Below the pieces are notes generated by a model. It worked only from the letters and a program-made list of their open reading frames with translations. It was not told the origin of the DNA and made no database searches. A stretch of DNA of 64,000 nucleotides, taken from the NCBI GenBank assembly GCA_050433985.1, contig JBNPWE010000004.1:212244-276243 (forward strand), in the 5' to 3' direction. Numbering within the stretch: position 1 is the stretch's first letter; the number at the start of each line of letters is the position of its first letter. Shown in pieces: positions 26,336 through 35,343 of the stretch. Made by a program: the position numbers and the translations under genes. This DNA comes from JACIYW01 sp014359745. GTDB lineage: Bacteria > Pseudomonadota > Alphaproteobacteria > Rhodobacterales > Rhodobacteraceae.

Positions 26336-29300
26336 TCATCCCGCTTCGGGCACCAGAATATCGCGCTTGCCCACATGGTTGGCAGGGGTCACGATGCCCT
26401 GATCTTCCATCTGCTCGACCAGCCGCGCCGCCTTGTTATAGCCGATCGCCAGCTTGCGCTGGATATAGGATGTCGAACATTTGCGATCCTTGATCACCAC
26501 CGCGACGGCCTGATCATAAAGCGCATCATCGCCATCGCCGCCGCCAAGGCCCAGCACCGCGTCGATCTCTGCGGCGTTTTCCTCGTCCGGCCCGTCGACC
26601 ACACCCGATTTATAGGACGGCGGCCCAAAGGATTTCAGGTGGTTGACGATCTCCTCCACCTCCTCATCCGACACGAACGGCCCGTGAATACGGGTGATGC
26701 GCGCGCCCCCGGCCATATAAAGCATATCGCCCATGCCCAGCAGTTGCTCGGCCCCCTGTTCGCCCAGAATGGTGCGGCTGTCGATCTTGGATGTCACCTG
26801 AAAGCTGATCCGGGTCGGGAAGTTGGCCTTGATGGTGCCGGTGATCACATCGACCGACGGGCGCTGCGTGGCCATGATCAGATGGATGCCCGAGGCGCGC
26901 GCCATCTGCGCCAGGCGCTGGATACAGGCCTCGATCTCCTTGCCCGCGACCATCATCAGGTCGGCCATCTCATCGACGACCACCACGATGAACGGGATCA
27001 CCTCGGGGGCGAATTCCTCGGTCTCGAACACCGGATCGCCGGTTTCATCGTCGAACCCGGTCTGCACGGTGCGCTTGAACATCTCGCCCCTGGCCAGCGC
27101 CTCGCGCACCCGGCCGTTATAGCCCTCGATGTTGCGCACCCCCATCTTGGACATCTTGCGATAGCGGTCTTCCATTTCCGCCACCACCCATTTCAGCGCC
27201 ACCACCGCCTTCTTGGGATCGGTGACAACTGGCGAAAGAAGATGTGGGATGCCGTCATAAACGCTCAGCTCCAGCATCTTGGGATCGATCATGATCATCC
27301 GGCATTCTTCTGGGCTCAGCTTGTAAAGCAGCGACAGGATCATGGTGTTGATCGCCACCGATTTCCCCGACCCGGTGGTGCCCGCGATCAAGAGATGCGG
27401 CATCTTGGCAAGGTTGGCCACCACCGCATCGCCGCCGATATCCTTGCCCAGCGCCAGCGGCAGGCGCATGGCACTGTCGCCAAAATCGCGCGCCGACAGG
27501 ATCTCGCGCAACACCACCTTCTCGCGGTGCTCATTGGGCAGTTCGATACCGATCACCGACCGCCCCGGCACCGTGGACACCCGCGCCGACAGCGCCGACA
27601 TCGACCGCGCGATATCGTCGGCCAGCCCGATCACCCGGCTGGCCTTCAGCCCCGGCGCCGGTTCCAGTTCGTACATCGTGACGACCGGGCCGGGGCGCAC
27701 CGAAACGATCTCGCCCTTGACACCGTAATCATCCAGCACCGATTCCAGCATCCGCGCGTTTTCCTCCAGCGCCTCGTCCGACAGCGGCATGCGCTGCACC
27801 ATCGCCGGGCTGGTCAACAGCGTCAGCGGCGGCGCCTCATAGGCGACCGGCGCCTTGGGTTCCAGAGGCAGGCGCGGCTGCACCTCGGCCTGCGCCTGGC
27901 GCGACGGCGGCGCGGCGCGGCGCTGGATATTGGTCACCAGGGGGCGGCGCGGCTCTGGCGCACAGGGCGCGGGCGCCTCGATCAGCGCCTCGGGACCGGT
28001 CAGATCGGGGCCGGGATCGTCGCCCGCGTCGGTATCGATATCTGCAAACAGATCGAACGGCGCCGCCTCGGCGGGCTGCACCTCGGCGGGGTGCGGTTGT
28101 GTCAGCGGCGGTTCGGCCAGCAGGGGGGAGGGCGGCACCGCGCGGCGCAGATCGGCCATCAGCGGCAGCGGGCTACGGCGGCGCAACACTTCCTGCACCA
28201 TCTCCGCGCGGGTCACGGGCGGCGGAGGGGTCGGCGCCCGCGCGCGGATCACATCGGCAATGCGCGCCTTGATGCGGTCATCGCCGGTCATCTCCTCGGG
28301 GCGGGGGGCAGCGGGCCCGGCCGAATCGGCCTCGGGCGCGCCCCCCGGATGCGGCCGGGCCACCCGTTTCATCAGCCCCGGCATCCGGGCCAGCAGGCCC
28401 AACCGTGCGCGCGGCTGTTCATCCGGCAGTGTTGCGGGCGGTGCTGCGGACAGCGCCGCGGGCAGTGTTGTGGGCCGGGCCGGTTGCACAACGGGCGCGG
28501 CCACCGTTCCCCCAAACCCCGCCCCGGCACTGGCCGGGCCGGGCGCGGATGCAAAAATCGGCGGCTCGGCGCGCAGCACCGGCACCGGCCGCCGGGCGGT
28601 ATCGCCCCTGTCGCCAGCCCTGTCGCCAGCCCTGTCGCCCGCAAGCCCCGCGGTCTGCGCCGCGCGCGACGGCACGCGCACCGCCGCCATGTCGGGCGCA
28701 AACCCGGCGGGCGCAAAGCGCCGCGCGTCGGGCGCCCCGGCCGCAGGAACGGCGCCCGCATCCGCGCGCCGCGCGCGCGACGCGCGGTGCCGCTCAACCC
28801 CGGTCTGCGCCGCCCGCAGACATCCCCGCAGCCCATGGCGCAGCGCCGCCAATATCCCGACATAGGCCATCACCAGCCCCAGCACGATCAGCCGCCCGAT
28901 CGCATTGACCTCGGCGCTGTCATAACCCGCGGCAAAGGCCACACCGGCCAGCATCAGCACCGCGAACACCAGCGACAGCACCTTCAACCCGAAGGCCGCG
29001 CTGATCGGCACCACCCCCAGCACCGCGCCCAGCACCGTATCGCCAAACAGCCCGCCCATCCCGAACGGATGCACCCATCCATCCGACGGCAACAGCGTTG
29101 CGGCATAGACCGAGGCCACCGCCACCGCGATCGGCACGAACACCATCCGCGACAGCGCGCGTTCCGCCCCCCGATGCGTCATCAGCCGCCCGCCCCAGAT
29201 CATCACCACCAGCGGCAGCGCCCAGGAACCATAGCCCGCGATGATCATCAGGGGTGCCGCCACCGCCGCCCCGAACAGCCCCAGCGCATTATGCACCGGC

Positions 29301-29479
29301 GCTTCGGTCGCCGACATCCAGCTTGGATCGGCAGGCGCATAACTCAGCAGGATCAGCGCCAGCATCCCCCCCAGCGCCATCAGGCCAAGGCCGATCATCT
29401 CGCGGCCACGCCGTTGCATCACCGCCTGCATCTTGCCGTCAAGAAGGGGGTCGCGCTGTCTGATCTGATAAGATGCCAT
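26336..29479 (-). CDS. ftsK: DNA translocase FtsK
   Basis: Septal DNA pump (1047 aa) that clears chromosome termini during division. Four N-terminal transmembrane spans lie within residues ~25-190. A ~350-residue Pro/Ala/Arg-rich disordered linker follows. The RecA-like motor then begins at ELPNEHREKVVLREIL, with Walker A in LIAGTTGSGKSVAINTMILS and Walker B region FIVVVVDEMADLMM. The C-terminal gamma winged helix (STSYIQRKLAIGYNKAARLV) would recognise KOPS-type sequences. It is 12 bp downstream of the DapC-like gene. Confidence 0.96.
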   Translation of the reverse strand: MASYQIRQRDPLLDGKMQAVMQRRGREMIGLGLMALGGMLALILLSYAPADPSWMSATEAPVHNALGLFGAAVAAPLMIIAGYGSWALPLVVMIWGGRLMTHRGAERALSRMVFVPIAVAVASVYAATLLPSDGWVHPFGMGGLFGDTVLGAVLGVVPISAAFGLKVLSLVFAVLMLAGVAFAAGYDSAEVNAIGRLIVLGLVMAYVGILAALRHGLRGCLRAAQTGVERHRASRARRADAGAVPAAGAPDARRFAPAGFAPDMAAVRVPSRAAQTAGLAGDRAGDRAGDRGDTARRPVPVLRAEPPIFASAPGPASAGAGFGGTVAAPVVQPARPTTLPAALSAAPPATLPDEQPRARLGLLARMPGLMKRVARPHPGGAPEADSAGPAAPRPEEMTGDDRIKARIADVIRARAPTPPPPVTRAEMVQEVLRRRSPLPLMADLRRAVPPSPLLAEPPLTQPHPAEVQPAEAAPFDLFADIDTDAGDDPGPDLTGPEALIEAPAPCAPEPRRPLVTNIQRRAAPPSRQAQAEVQPRLPLEPKAPVAYEAPPLTLLTSPAMVQRMPLSDEALEENARMLESVLDDYGVKGEIVSVRPGPVVTMYELEPAPGLKASRVIGLADDIARSMSALSARVSTVPGRSVIGIELPNEHREKVVLREILSARDFGDSAMRLPLALGKDIGGDAVVANLAKMPHLLIAGTTGSGKSVAINTMILSLLYKLSPEECRMIMIDPKMLELSVYDGIPHLLSPVVTDPKKAVVALKWVVAEMEDRYRKMSKMGVRNIEGYNGRVREALARGEMFKRTVQTGFDDETGDPVFETEEFAPEVIPFIVVVVDEMADLMMVAGKEIEACIQRLAQMARASGIHLIMATQRPSVDVITGTIKANFPTRISFQVTSKIDSRTILGEQGAEQLLGMGDMLYMAGGARITRIHGPFVSDEEVEEIVNHLKSFGPPSYKSGVVDGPDEENAAEIDAVLGLGGGDGDDALYDQAVAVVIKDRKCSTSYIQRKLAIGYNKAARLVEQMEDQGIVTPANHVGKRDILVPEAG

Positions 29480-29491
29480 CGTGCCTTGTCC

Positions 29492-30673
29492 TTACCTGTA
29501 CAGGCAGTCGCGGATCAGGGTGATCCCACGCTGCACCTCTTCACCTGGGGCGACCAGCGCCACCCTGATATAGGTCTGGCCGGGATTGATCCCGCCCACC
29601 TCGCGGCCAAGATAGCCGCCGGGCAACACCCGCACCCCGGTTTCGCGCCACAGCCGCAGCGCCGCCGCCTCGTCATTTTCCACCGGCAGCCACAGGAAAA
29701 ACCCGCCCCCCGGCCCGGCATAGCCCGGAACCCCGGCCATGATCCGGTCAACCAGCGCGAATTTCTCCTGATAAAGCGCGCGGCTGGCCTCCACATGCGC
29801 CTCATCCGCCCAGACCCGTTCCGACACCCGCTGCACCGGCAAGGGCAGCGGCGCCCCGGCAAAGGCGCGCAACTGCTTGATCCGCGCCAAAGCCCCGGCA
29901 CCGCCCGCAACAAACCCCGACCGCAGGCCCGGCAGGTTCGATCGCTTGGACAGCGAGAAAAAGCTGACCACCCGGTCGGGATGCGCGCCCATCTCGGCCG
30001 CCACCTGCAAGGCGCCGACGGGCGGCGTGTCGCGGTACACCTCGCCATAACATTCATCGGCGAAGATCAGGAAATCATGCTTTTCCGCCAGCGCGATCAG
30101 CCCGGCCCAATAGGCGCGACCGGCCACCGCGCCCTGCGGGTTGGACGGCGAACACAAGAACGCAATCGCCACCCGATCGAGCACCGCATCCGGCACCGCG
30201 CCGAAATCGGGCAGGAAACCGGTCTCGGCGGTCGCGGGCAGAAACACCGGCTCGGCCCCCGCGCTTAGCGCGCCCACGGCATAGACCTGATAAAACGGAT
30301 TGGGGATCAGCACCACGGGCCGCCCGCCCGCCTTTTCCTCGGGGCACAGCGCCAGCGTCGCGCCGAAAAGCCCCTCGCGGCTGCCGTTCAGCGCCATGAT
30401 CTGGCGCGCGGCGTCCAGCGTCACGCCATAGCGCCGCCCGACCCAGGCCGCCATCGCCGCCAGCAATTCCGGCGTGCCGTCATTGGGCGGATACACCCCG
30501 AACCCCTTGATGTGTTCGGCCAGCACCGCGCCCACGAAATCCGGCATCGCGTGTTTCGGCTCGCCGATGGTCATGTCGATAACCGGCCCGCCCGCGGGAT
30601 ACGCGCCAAGAAGCCCCCGCAAACGCGGAAACGCATACTCCGGCAGGTTCGAAAACCGCTGTGGAAACGCCAT
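29492..30673 (-). CDS. PLP-dependent aminotransferase, DapC-like
   Basis: Fold-type I class I/II aminotransferase (393 aa from ATG 30673, GAGG upstream; ATG 30685 also possible). It begins MAFPQRFSNLPEYAFPRLRG, the N terminus typical of the succinyldiaminopimelate aminotransferase group. The PLP lysine lies in FFSLSKRSNLPGLRSGFV, and LNGSREGLFGA and CSPSNPQGAV are also family-like. Probable role: lysine/peptidoglycan precursor synthesis. Exact substrate is inferred. Confidence 0.85.
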   Translation of the reverse strand: MAFPQRFSNLPEYAFPRLRGLLGAYPAGGPVIDMTIGEPKHAMPDFVGAVLAEHIKGFGVYPPNDGTPELLAAMAAWVGRRYGVTLDAARQIMALNGSREGLFGATLALCPEEKAGGRPVVLIPNPFYQVYAVGALSAGAEPVFLPATAETGFLPDFGAVPDAVLDRVAIAFLCSPSNPQGAVAGRAYWAGLIALAEKHDFLIFADECYGEVYRDTPPVGALQVAAEMGAHPDRVVSFFSLSKRSNLPGLRSGFVAGGAGALARIKQLRAFAGAPLPLPVQRVSERVWADEAHVEASRALYQEKFALVDRIMAGVPGYAGPGGGFFLWLPVENDEAAALRLWRETGVRVLPGGYLGREVGGINPGQTYIRVALVAPGEEVQRGITLIRDCLYR

Positions 30674-30856
30674 GTACTGCCTCATCACCGGGATCATTGC
30701 GCCCCGTTTGGCCCGACGATAACCAAAGATTTGCGCCGGGTCCACAAAAACGCTGCATGATCGGGCGGTTGCCCGGCAAAACGTGATGATTTTGCACGGA
30801 TCTGGCGGCGCCCCCTGCCCCCCCTGCCCTATCGCCCCCCGAACTCCACCGCGCGC

Positions 30857-30943
30857 TTATCCCAAAAAGGCCAGCACCCCGCCGCGAAAATCGCGGGTCT
30901 GCCCGACGCCCGCAGCCTGCTGACAAGGAATGGTCTGATGATC
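30857..30943 (-). pseudogene. Possible C-terminal remnant of an enoyl-CoA hydratase
   Basis: One minus-strand frame reads QQAAGVGQTRDFRGGVLAFL and ends a residue later at TAA. This resembles the common crotonase-family ending (TxDFREGVxAFLEKR). Only ~28 codons remain, with no recognisable upstream portion, so it would be a deletion relic. The match is short and could be chance. Confidence 0.35.
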
Positions 30944-30954
30944 ATGCCACCCTC

Positions 30955-30986
30955 CCCGTTTCAAGGAAGGCCCGTTTCAAGGAAGG
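30955..30986. repeat. Perfect 16-bp tandem duplication
   Basis: CCCGTTTCAAGGAAGG is present twice head to tail (30955-30970 and 30971-30986), adjoining the possible crotonase relic. It fits replication slippage in neutral sequence. Confidence 0.85.
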
Positions 30987-31019
30987 AATGGCAGCAAGTA
31001 CCAAAAGCGAAACGCGGCG

Positions 31020-31481
31020 TTACGACCGCAATATTTCGTCCACCCGCGCCTGTTCCGCATCCGACAGGGCCATATCCCCCGCATCGCGCGCCCCGCGCCG
31101 CCGCCGCAGGTAAACAGCCGCCCCGCCCAGACCGAGAACCAGCATCATTGGCCCGGCGATCCACAGAATCAGCGTCGATCCCGTCGCGGGCGGATTCAGC
31201 AGCACATATTCGCCATACCGATCCACCAGCCAGGCCACCACCTCGGCATCGGTGTCGCCCGCCACGATCCGCTCACGCACCAGAATGCGCAGATCGCGGG
31301 CCAGATCGGCATTCGATTCGTCGATGGATTCGTTGCGGCACACCAGACAGCGCAGCCCCTTGGACAACTCGCGCGCCCGTGCCTCAAGCGCGGGGTCTGG
31401 CAATATCTCATCGGGCAGAACCGCGAACACCGGCCCCGCCAGCATCACGCCAAGCGCGGCAATGGCCAACGCCCGCCTCAT
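31020..31481 (-). CDS. ccmH: Cytochrome c maturation protein CcmH
   Basis: A 153-residue periplasmic thiol-disulfide protein of the heme ligase. Signal-type N terminus (MRRALAIAALGVMLAGPVFA), the CXXC motif in LRCLVCRNESIDES, a three-helix domain (ARDLRILVRERIVAGDTDAE, VDRYGEYVLLNPP), a C-terminal membrane helix and a basic tail. The ATG overlaps the ccmF stop by 4 bp. It lacks a fused CcmI domain; ccmI is not in the window. Confidence 0.94.
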   Translation of the reverse strand: MRRALAIAALGVMLAGPVFAVLPDEILPDPALEARARELSKGLRCLVCRNESIDESNADLARDLRILVRERIVAGDTDAEVVAWLVDRYGEYVLLNPPATGSTLILWIAGPMMLVLGLGGAAVYLRRRRGARDAGDMALSDAEQARVDEILRS

Positions 31482-33460
31482 TCCGCCGGAACCCGGCTGG
31501 CAGGCGCTTGGGTGGCCGGGCGCGCGCCCGCCGCGATGCGATACCGCCGGTCGCTCAACGACAGGAACCCGCCAAGACACATGATGATCGCCCCGCCCCA
31601 GATCCAGTTGGCCATCGGCTTGACATAGCCACGCACCGCCCAGCCGCCATCCGCCTGCGGATCGCCGATCACCAGATACAAATCGCGAAACAGGCCGTTA
31701 TCAATCGCCGCCTCGGTGGTCGGCATCCCGGCCACCGGATAGACCCGCTTTTCCGGCGTCAGCCGCGCCACCGGGCTGCCGTCGCGCGATATGTCCATGA
31801 ACGCCATGGTGGTCAGGTAATTCGGCCCCTCAAGGCGCTGCACATCGCTTAGCCGCACCTCATAGGCGCCCAACGCGAATGTCTCGCCCACCTTGACGAC
31901 ACGGATCACCTCTTGCTGCCAGGCCAGCATCGCCGAAATCCCGATGAACGTGATCCCCAGCCCGCCATGCGCCACCGCCTTGCCCCAATCGGCGCGCGGC
32001 AGCCGCAACAGCCGCCCCAGCCGTGCCCGCAAGGCCCCGCGCCCGGTCCGCTGCACCAGATCGAAGGCAGCCCCCAGCATCAGCCAGACCCCCAGCGCCG
32101 CGCCCACCGGGCCCAGCGCGCTGCGCCCGGTCTGCATCGCCCAGATCAGCGCGCCAAGGGCCACCGCCAGCACCAGCAACGGCCACAGCGGCCGCATCGC
32201 CCGGCCCGCACGCGCCCGCTTCCACGGGATCACCGCGCCCAGCGGCAGAATGATCGCCAGCGCCACCATGAACGGCGTGAAGGCCGCATTGAAAAACGGC
32301 GCGCCCACCGACAGCTTGCGCGCGAACGCCAGTTCCGCCACCAGGGGCCAGATGGTGCCGACAAAAACCACGAACGCCGCCACCGCCAGCAACACGTTGT
32401 TCAGCACCAGCGCCGACTCGCGGCTGACCGGCGCGAAGACGCCGCGCGCCTCCATCGTGCCCGCCCGCGCCGCATATAGCATCAGCGCGCCGCCGGTGAA
32501 CACCGCAAGGATTGCCAGAACGAATACCCCGCGCGTCGGATCGGTGGCAAAGGCATGCACCGATGTCAGCACGCCAGACCGCACGATGAACGTGCCGATC
32601 ATCGAAAATCCGAACGCCAGAATCGCCAGAAGGATCGTCCAGCTTTTCAGCGCCTCGCGCTTTTCCACCACGATCGCCGAATGCAGCAGCGCCGCCGCGA
32701 TCAGCCAGGGCATGAAAGATGCATTCTCCACCGGATCCCAGAACCAGAACCCGCCCCAGCCCAGTTCGTAATAGGCCCACCACGATCCCAGCGCGATGCC
32801 GATGGTCAGGAAAATCCACGCCGCCAGCGTCCAGGGCCGCACCCAGCGCCCCCATGCGGCATCCACCCGCCCCTCGATCAGGGCGGCAACGGCGAATGAA
32901 AACGCCATGCTCAGCCCGACATAGCCAAGATACAGAAACGGCGGGTGAAAGGCCAGACCGGGGTCTTGCAACAGCGGGTTCAGATCCTCGCCGTTGAAAG
33001 GCGGCACCGCCAGCCGCAGAAACGGGTTGGAGGTGAACAGGATGAACGCCAGAAACGCCACCCCGATCGCCCCCTGCACCGCCAGCACCCGCGCCCGCAA
33101 CCTCGGCGGCAGATTGTTGCCAAACAACGCCGCCGCCGCGCCATAGGCCGACAGGATCAACACCCAGAGCAGCATCGATCCTTCATGATTGCCCCAGACC
33201 CCGGCGACCTTGTAGATCAGCGGCTTGGCCGTATGCGAATTGGCCACAACCAGCGCCACCGAAAAATCCGATGTCACGAACGCATAGGTCAATGCGGCAA
33301 AGGAAAACCCGATCAGCAGGAATTGCGTCCCCGCCGCCGCATCCCCCGCCGCCATCCACCCGGCCCAGCCCTTTTGCGCGCCGATCAGCGGCACCACCAT
33401 CTGTATCACCGCCACCATCAGGGCAAGGATCAGCGCGAAATGTCCCAGTTCGATAAACAT
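31478..33460 (-). CDS. ccmF: Heme lyase CcmF
   Basis: Large inner-membrane subunit (660 aa) of the System I cytochrome c heme ligase. The WWD domain is visible as GSWWAYYELGWGGFWFWDPV followed by ENASFMPWL; about fifteen hydrophobic spans and a C-terminal periplasmic domain (MPTTEAAIDNGLFRDLYLVI). Upstream on the same strand lie the holin and endolysin genes, then ccmE, so ccmE and ccmF are separated by a lysis cassette. Downstream ccmH is coupled by a 4-bp overlap. Confidence 0.95.
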   Translation of the reverse strand: MFIELGHFALILALMVAVIQMVVPLIGAQKGWAGWMAAGDAAAGTQFLLIGFSFAALTYAFVTSDFSVALVVANSHTAKPLIYKVAGVWGNHEGSMLLWVLILSAYGAAAALFGNNLPPRLRARVLAVQGAIGVAFLAFILFTSNPFLRLAVPPFNGEDLNPLLQDPGLAFHPPFLYLGYVGLSMAFSFAVAALIEGRVDAAWGRWVRPWTLAAWIFLTIGIALGSWWAYYELGWGGFWFWDPVENASFMPWLIAAALLHSAIVVEKREALKSWTILLAILAFGFSMIGTFIVRSGVLTSVHAFATDPTRGVFVLAILAVFTGGALMLYAARAGTMEARGVFAPVSRESALVLNNVLLAVAAFVVFVGTIWPLVAELAFARKLSVGAPFFNAAFTPFMVALAIILPLGAVIPWKRARAGRAMRPLWPLLVLAVALGALIWAMQTGRSALGPVGAALGVWLMLGAAFDLVQRTGRGALRARLGRLLRLPRADWGKAVAHGGLGITFIGISAMLAWQQEVIRVVKVGETFALGAYEVRLSDVQRLEGPNYLTTMAFMDISRDGSPVARLTPEKRVYPVAGMPTTEAAIDNGLFRDLYLVIGDPQADGGWAVRGYVKPMANWIWGGAIIMCLGGFLSLSDRRYRIAAGARPATQAPASRVPAE

Positions 33461-33547
33461 GGGATATCAATAGCGCCTGCGCCCCCCCGCGCCAAGGCCC
33501 TGCGCGCCGATGCCACGCCCCGGTCAATCACGATTAGCGGCGCGCGC

Positions 33548-34054
33548 TTATTCGCGCCCCTCCTCGCGCCAGGCAGCAAGGGCGGGGTTCTCGTCGATGC
33601 CCGGCCCGGCTGCGGGCGCGGCTGCGGGCTTGGCGGCTGTCGCGCGCGAAACCTGCGGGCGCGTCATGCGGAAATGATGCGCCTCGCGCGCGCCGAAATA
33701 GAACGACACAACCGCCCCCAGCAGCCACCACAAAGGTTCGGGCACAAAAGCCAGCCCCTGCATGCGCAGCGCAAACCCGTCGGGCGCGGCCATCGCATAG
33801 ACAAACAGCCCCAGCGTCCCCAACGCCAGCATCGGGCGCGGCAAGCGGTTCAGCCCGTTCACGAACCCGTCAAACCACCCCGAACGCGGCTGCGCGAACT
33901 CTGCCCCCGCCGCCCCCAGCGCCGCGACATAGGCGTCATGAGACAGCTCCATCCGCCGGGTGGCGTTGGCGGTGAACACCTCCGACACCCCTTCAACCGC
34001 GTTGCCCAGCGCCTGAACCGCACCGCCGCCAATGATGCGCGAAATCAACCCCAT
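33548..34054 (-). CDS. GTA-type holin family protein (3TM)
   Basis: A 168-residue protein beginning MGLISRIIGGGAVQALGNAV, with a FTANATRRMELSHDAYVAAL helix and hydrophobic spans around LNRLPRPMLALGTLGLFVYA and PEPLWWLLGAVVSFYFGARE. This is the plan of the gene transfer agent holin family (GTA_holin_3TM), which permeabilises the inner membrane so the endolysin reaches peptidoglycan. The C-terminal ~35 residues are low complexity. It overlaps the endolysin gene by 10 bp. Other phage genes are absent, which fits the GTA lysis pair of Rhodobacterales. Confidence 0.85.
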   Translation of the reverse strand: MGLISRIIGGGAVQALGNAVEGVSEVFTANATRRMELSHDAYVAALGAAGAEFAQPRSGWFDGFVNGLNRLPRPMLALGTLGLFVYAMAAPDGFALRMQGLAFVPEPLWWLLGAVVSFYFGAREAHHFRMTRPQVSRATAAKPAAAPAAGPGIDENPALAAWREEGRE

Positions 34055-34656
34055 GCGCGTGTCCTTTCCATATGCGCCGCGGCGCTGAGATGAAATTTCG
34101 GAGAGATGAATTCCTCGGCCCGCGCGATCCAGCCGCCCTTGCCGCCATCGCGCCTGCGGGCATATTTGCGGCTTTGCGGGCGGCGGTCGGCCAGGGCGTA
34201 ATAATAATTGCGCCGCGCGATGCCGTAAGCATCGGCCAGATGCCCCGGCGCCGCCCGGTCGGCGGCATGGGCGGCGCGGATCGTCAGCGGCCCGATCACC
34301 CCGTCAACCGCCAGATCATGCCCGATCTGCCCCAACAGCCGTTGCAGGATCTTCACCGCCGCCGATCCGGCATTGACATACATGTCGAACACCGGCGCCT
34401 GCAGCGCCTCGGGCAAGCCCCCCAGACCGGGGCGCCGGAAATATTCCTCGACAAAGATCGACACCGCCTGCGCCCGGCTCAGCGCCCGCACATCGGCCAC
34501 GTCCACCCCGCCATCCCCGGTCAGATCCAGCCCCAGCCGCCGCATCGTCCCGATCGTCACCCCGAAATGCGTGGCCCCGCCAGGATCGTCGGGATCGTTC
34601 ACATATCCCCCCTCGCGCGCCACGATCGCCTCTGCAATCTCTTCCACCGTCTGCAT
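34045..34656 (-). CDS. GTA-type endolysin (holin-associated N-acetylmuramidase, GH108)
   Basis: A 203-residue muramidase starting MQTVEEIAEAIVAREGGYVN. The catalytic Glu lies in AREGGYVNDPDDPGGATHFG, the family signature. A C-terminal peptidoglycan-binding domain contains GQIGHDLAVDGVIGPLTIRA. It cleaves cell wall after holin permeabilisation. In Rhodobacter capsulatus such a holin/endolysin pair located away from the GTA head-tail cluster lyses donor cells (established knowledge). Here it sits between ccmE and the holin. Confidence 0.88.
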   Translation of the reverse strand: MQTVEEIAEAIVAREGGYVNDPDDPGGATHFGVTIGTMRRLGLDLTGDGGVDVADVRALSRAQAVSIFVEEYFRRPGLGGLPEALQAPVFDMYVNAGSAAVKILQRLLGQIGHDLAVDGVIGPLTIRAAHAADRAAPGHLADAYGIARRNYYYALADRRPQSRKYARRRDGGKGGWIARAEEFISPKFHLSAAAHMERTRAWG

Positions 34657-34789
34657 CAAGACACCCCGCTTGCACCTGCGCAAAGGCTGCCGTCAGCGGG
34701 TAAATATCTTCCTGCCCCACCGCGCGGTGGGTCTGTTGTCGCGATGCGTGCACAGCCCCACCCGGCGCGCGTGTGGCGGGGGCGGGAAT

Positions 34790-34819
34790 TGAGTATTTTT
34801 TTCGAGAGGATGGGAAAGA
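34790..34819 (-). repeat. Dispersed ATACTC intergenic motif, copy 6
   Basis: Minus strand: CCCATCCTCTCG followed by AAAAAAATACTCAATT, nearly identical to copy 4 for over 25 bases. It lies between ccmE and the endolysin gene, i.e. at the junction of the inserted lysis pair. Confidence 0.65.
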
Positions 34820-34886
34820 AGGTTTTCTTCTGCGGATCTTATCGGGCGCAACGCGCGTCAGCCCGGTACGCCTGCGGACCCCGGCG

Positions 34887-35333
34887 TCAGCTTGCGTCGG
34901 GCTTTACATAGACGCCCTGTTCCTTCAGCGCGTCGATCACTTCCCTTGGCATGTAGGTTTCATCATGTTTGGCAAGGATTTCCGTGGCTTCAAAGACGCC
35001 GTTCACATAGCGCCCCATGCCCACGACCCCCTCGTTCTCGGAAAACAGATCGGGCAGTATCCCCCGGAACACCACCGGCACCGAGGCGCCGCCATCGGTC
35101 ACCGAAAACCGGATCTCCTCGCCCTGCCCGCGTTGCACCGATCCCGCCTCGACCAGCCCGCCGATGCGGATCACCTGATCGGGCGCGGGGGGGGCGGCCA
35201 CGATCTGCGCGGGCGACATGAAGAAACTGATCCCGTCGCGCATCGCATACCCGATCAGCCCCGTTGACAGCGCCAGCGCCACCACCGCCACCGCGATCAC
35301 CTGTATCCGCCGCTTTTTCTTCAGCCCGCGCAT
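34887..35333 (-). CDS. ccmE: Cytochrome c maturation heme chaperone CcmE
   Basis: Membrane-anchored periplasmic chaperone (148 aa from ATG 35333; GTG 35339 is also open). Basic N terminus (MRGLKKKRRIQ), one transmembrane helix, then an OB-fold domain. The covalent heme histidine is in ILAKHDETYMPREV. GAGAGGG precedes ATG 35333. argC ends 5 bp upstream of the GTG on the same strand, so argC-ccmE are probably co-transcribed. Confidence 0.93.
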   Translation of the reverse strand: MRGLKKKRRIQVIAVAVVALALSTGLIGYAMRDGISFFMSPAQIVAAPPAPDQVIRIGGLVEAGSVQRGQGEEIRFSVTDGGASVPVVFRGILPDLFSENEGVVGMGRYVNGVFEATEILAKHDETYMPREVIDALKEQGVYVKPDAS

Positions 35334-35343
35334 GCGCACCCTC

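Larger units (their letters stand above)
30674..31019. other. Intergenic region of decayed sequence
   Basis: About 346 bases between the aminotransferase start and the ccmH end. It contains a possible enoyl-CoA hydratase remnant and a perfect 16-bp tandem duplication, listed separately. No intact gene is seen on either strand. Confidence 0.6.

Noticed and set aside
26261..30268. Very long plus-strand open frame antisense to ftsK and the aminotransferase
   Set aside because: It is rich in Arg/His/Gln/Pro as expected for the reverse frame of a G/C-rich gene. FtsK has all its motifs on the other strand.
30480..30926. Minus-strand open frame upstream of the aminotransferase as a gene
   Set aside because: It largely overlaps the aminotransferase start in another frame and is Gly/Arg-rich; the only gene-like sequence in the gap is the short crotonase-like relic in a different frame.
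31478..35333. Prophage within the ccm region
   Set aside because: Only a holin and an endolysin are present, with no integrase, capsid, tail or regulator genes; fits the known dispersed GTA lysis pair better.
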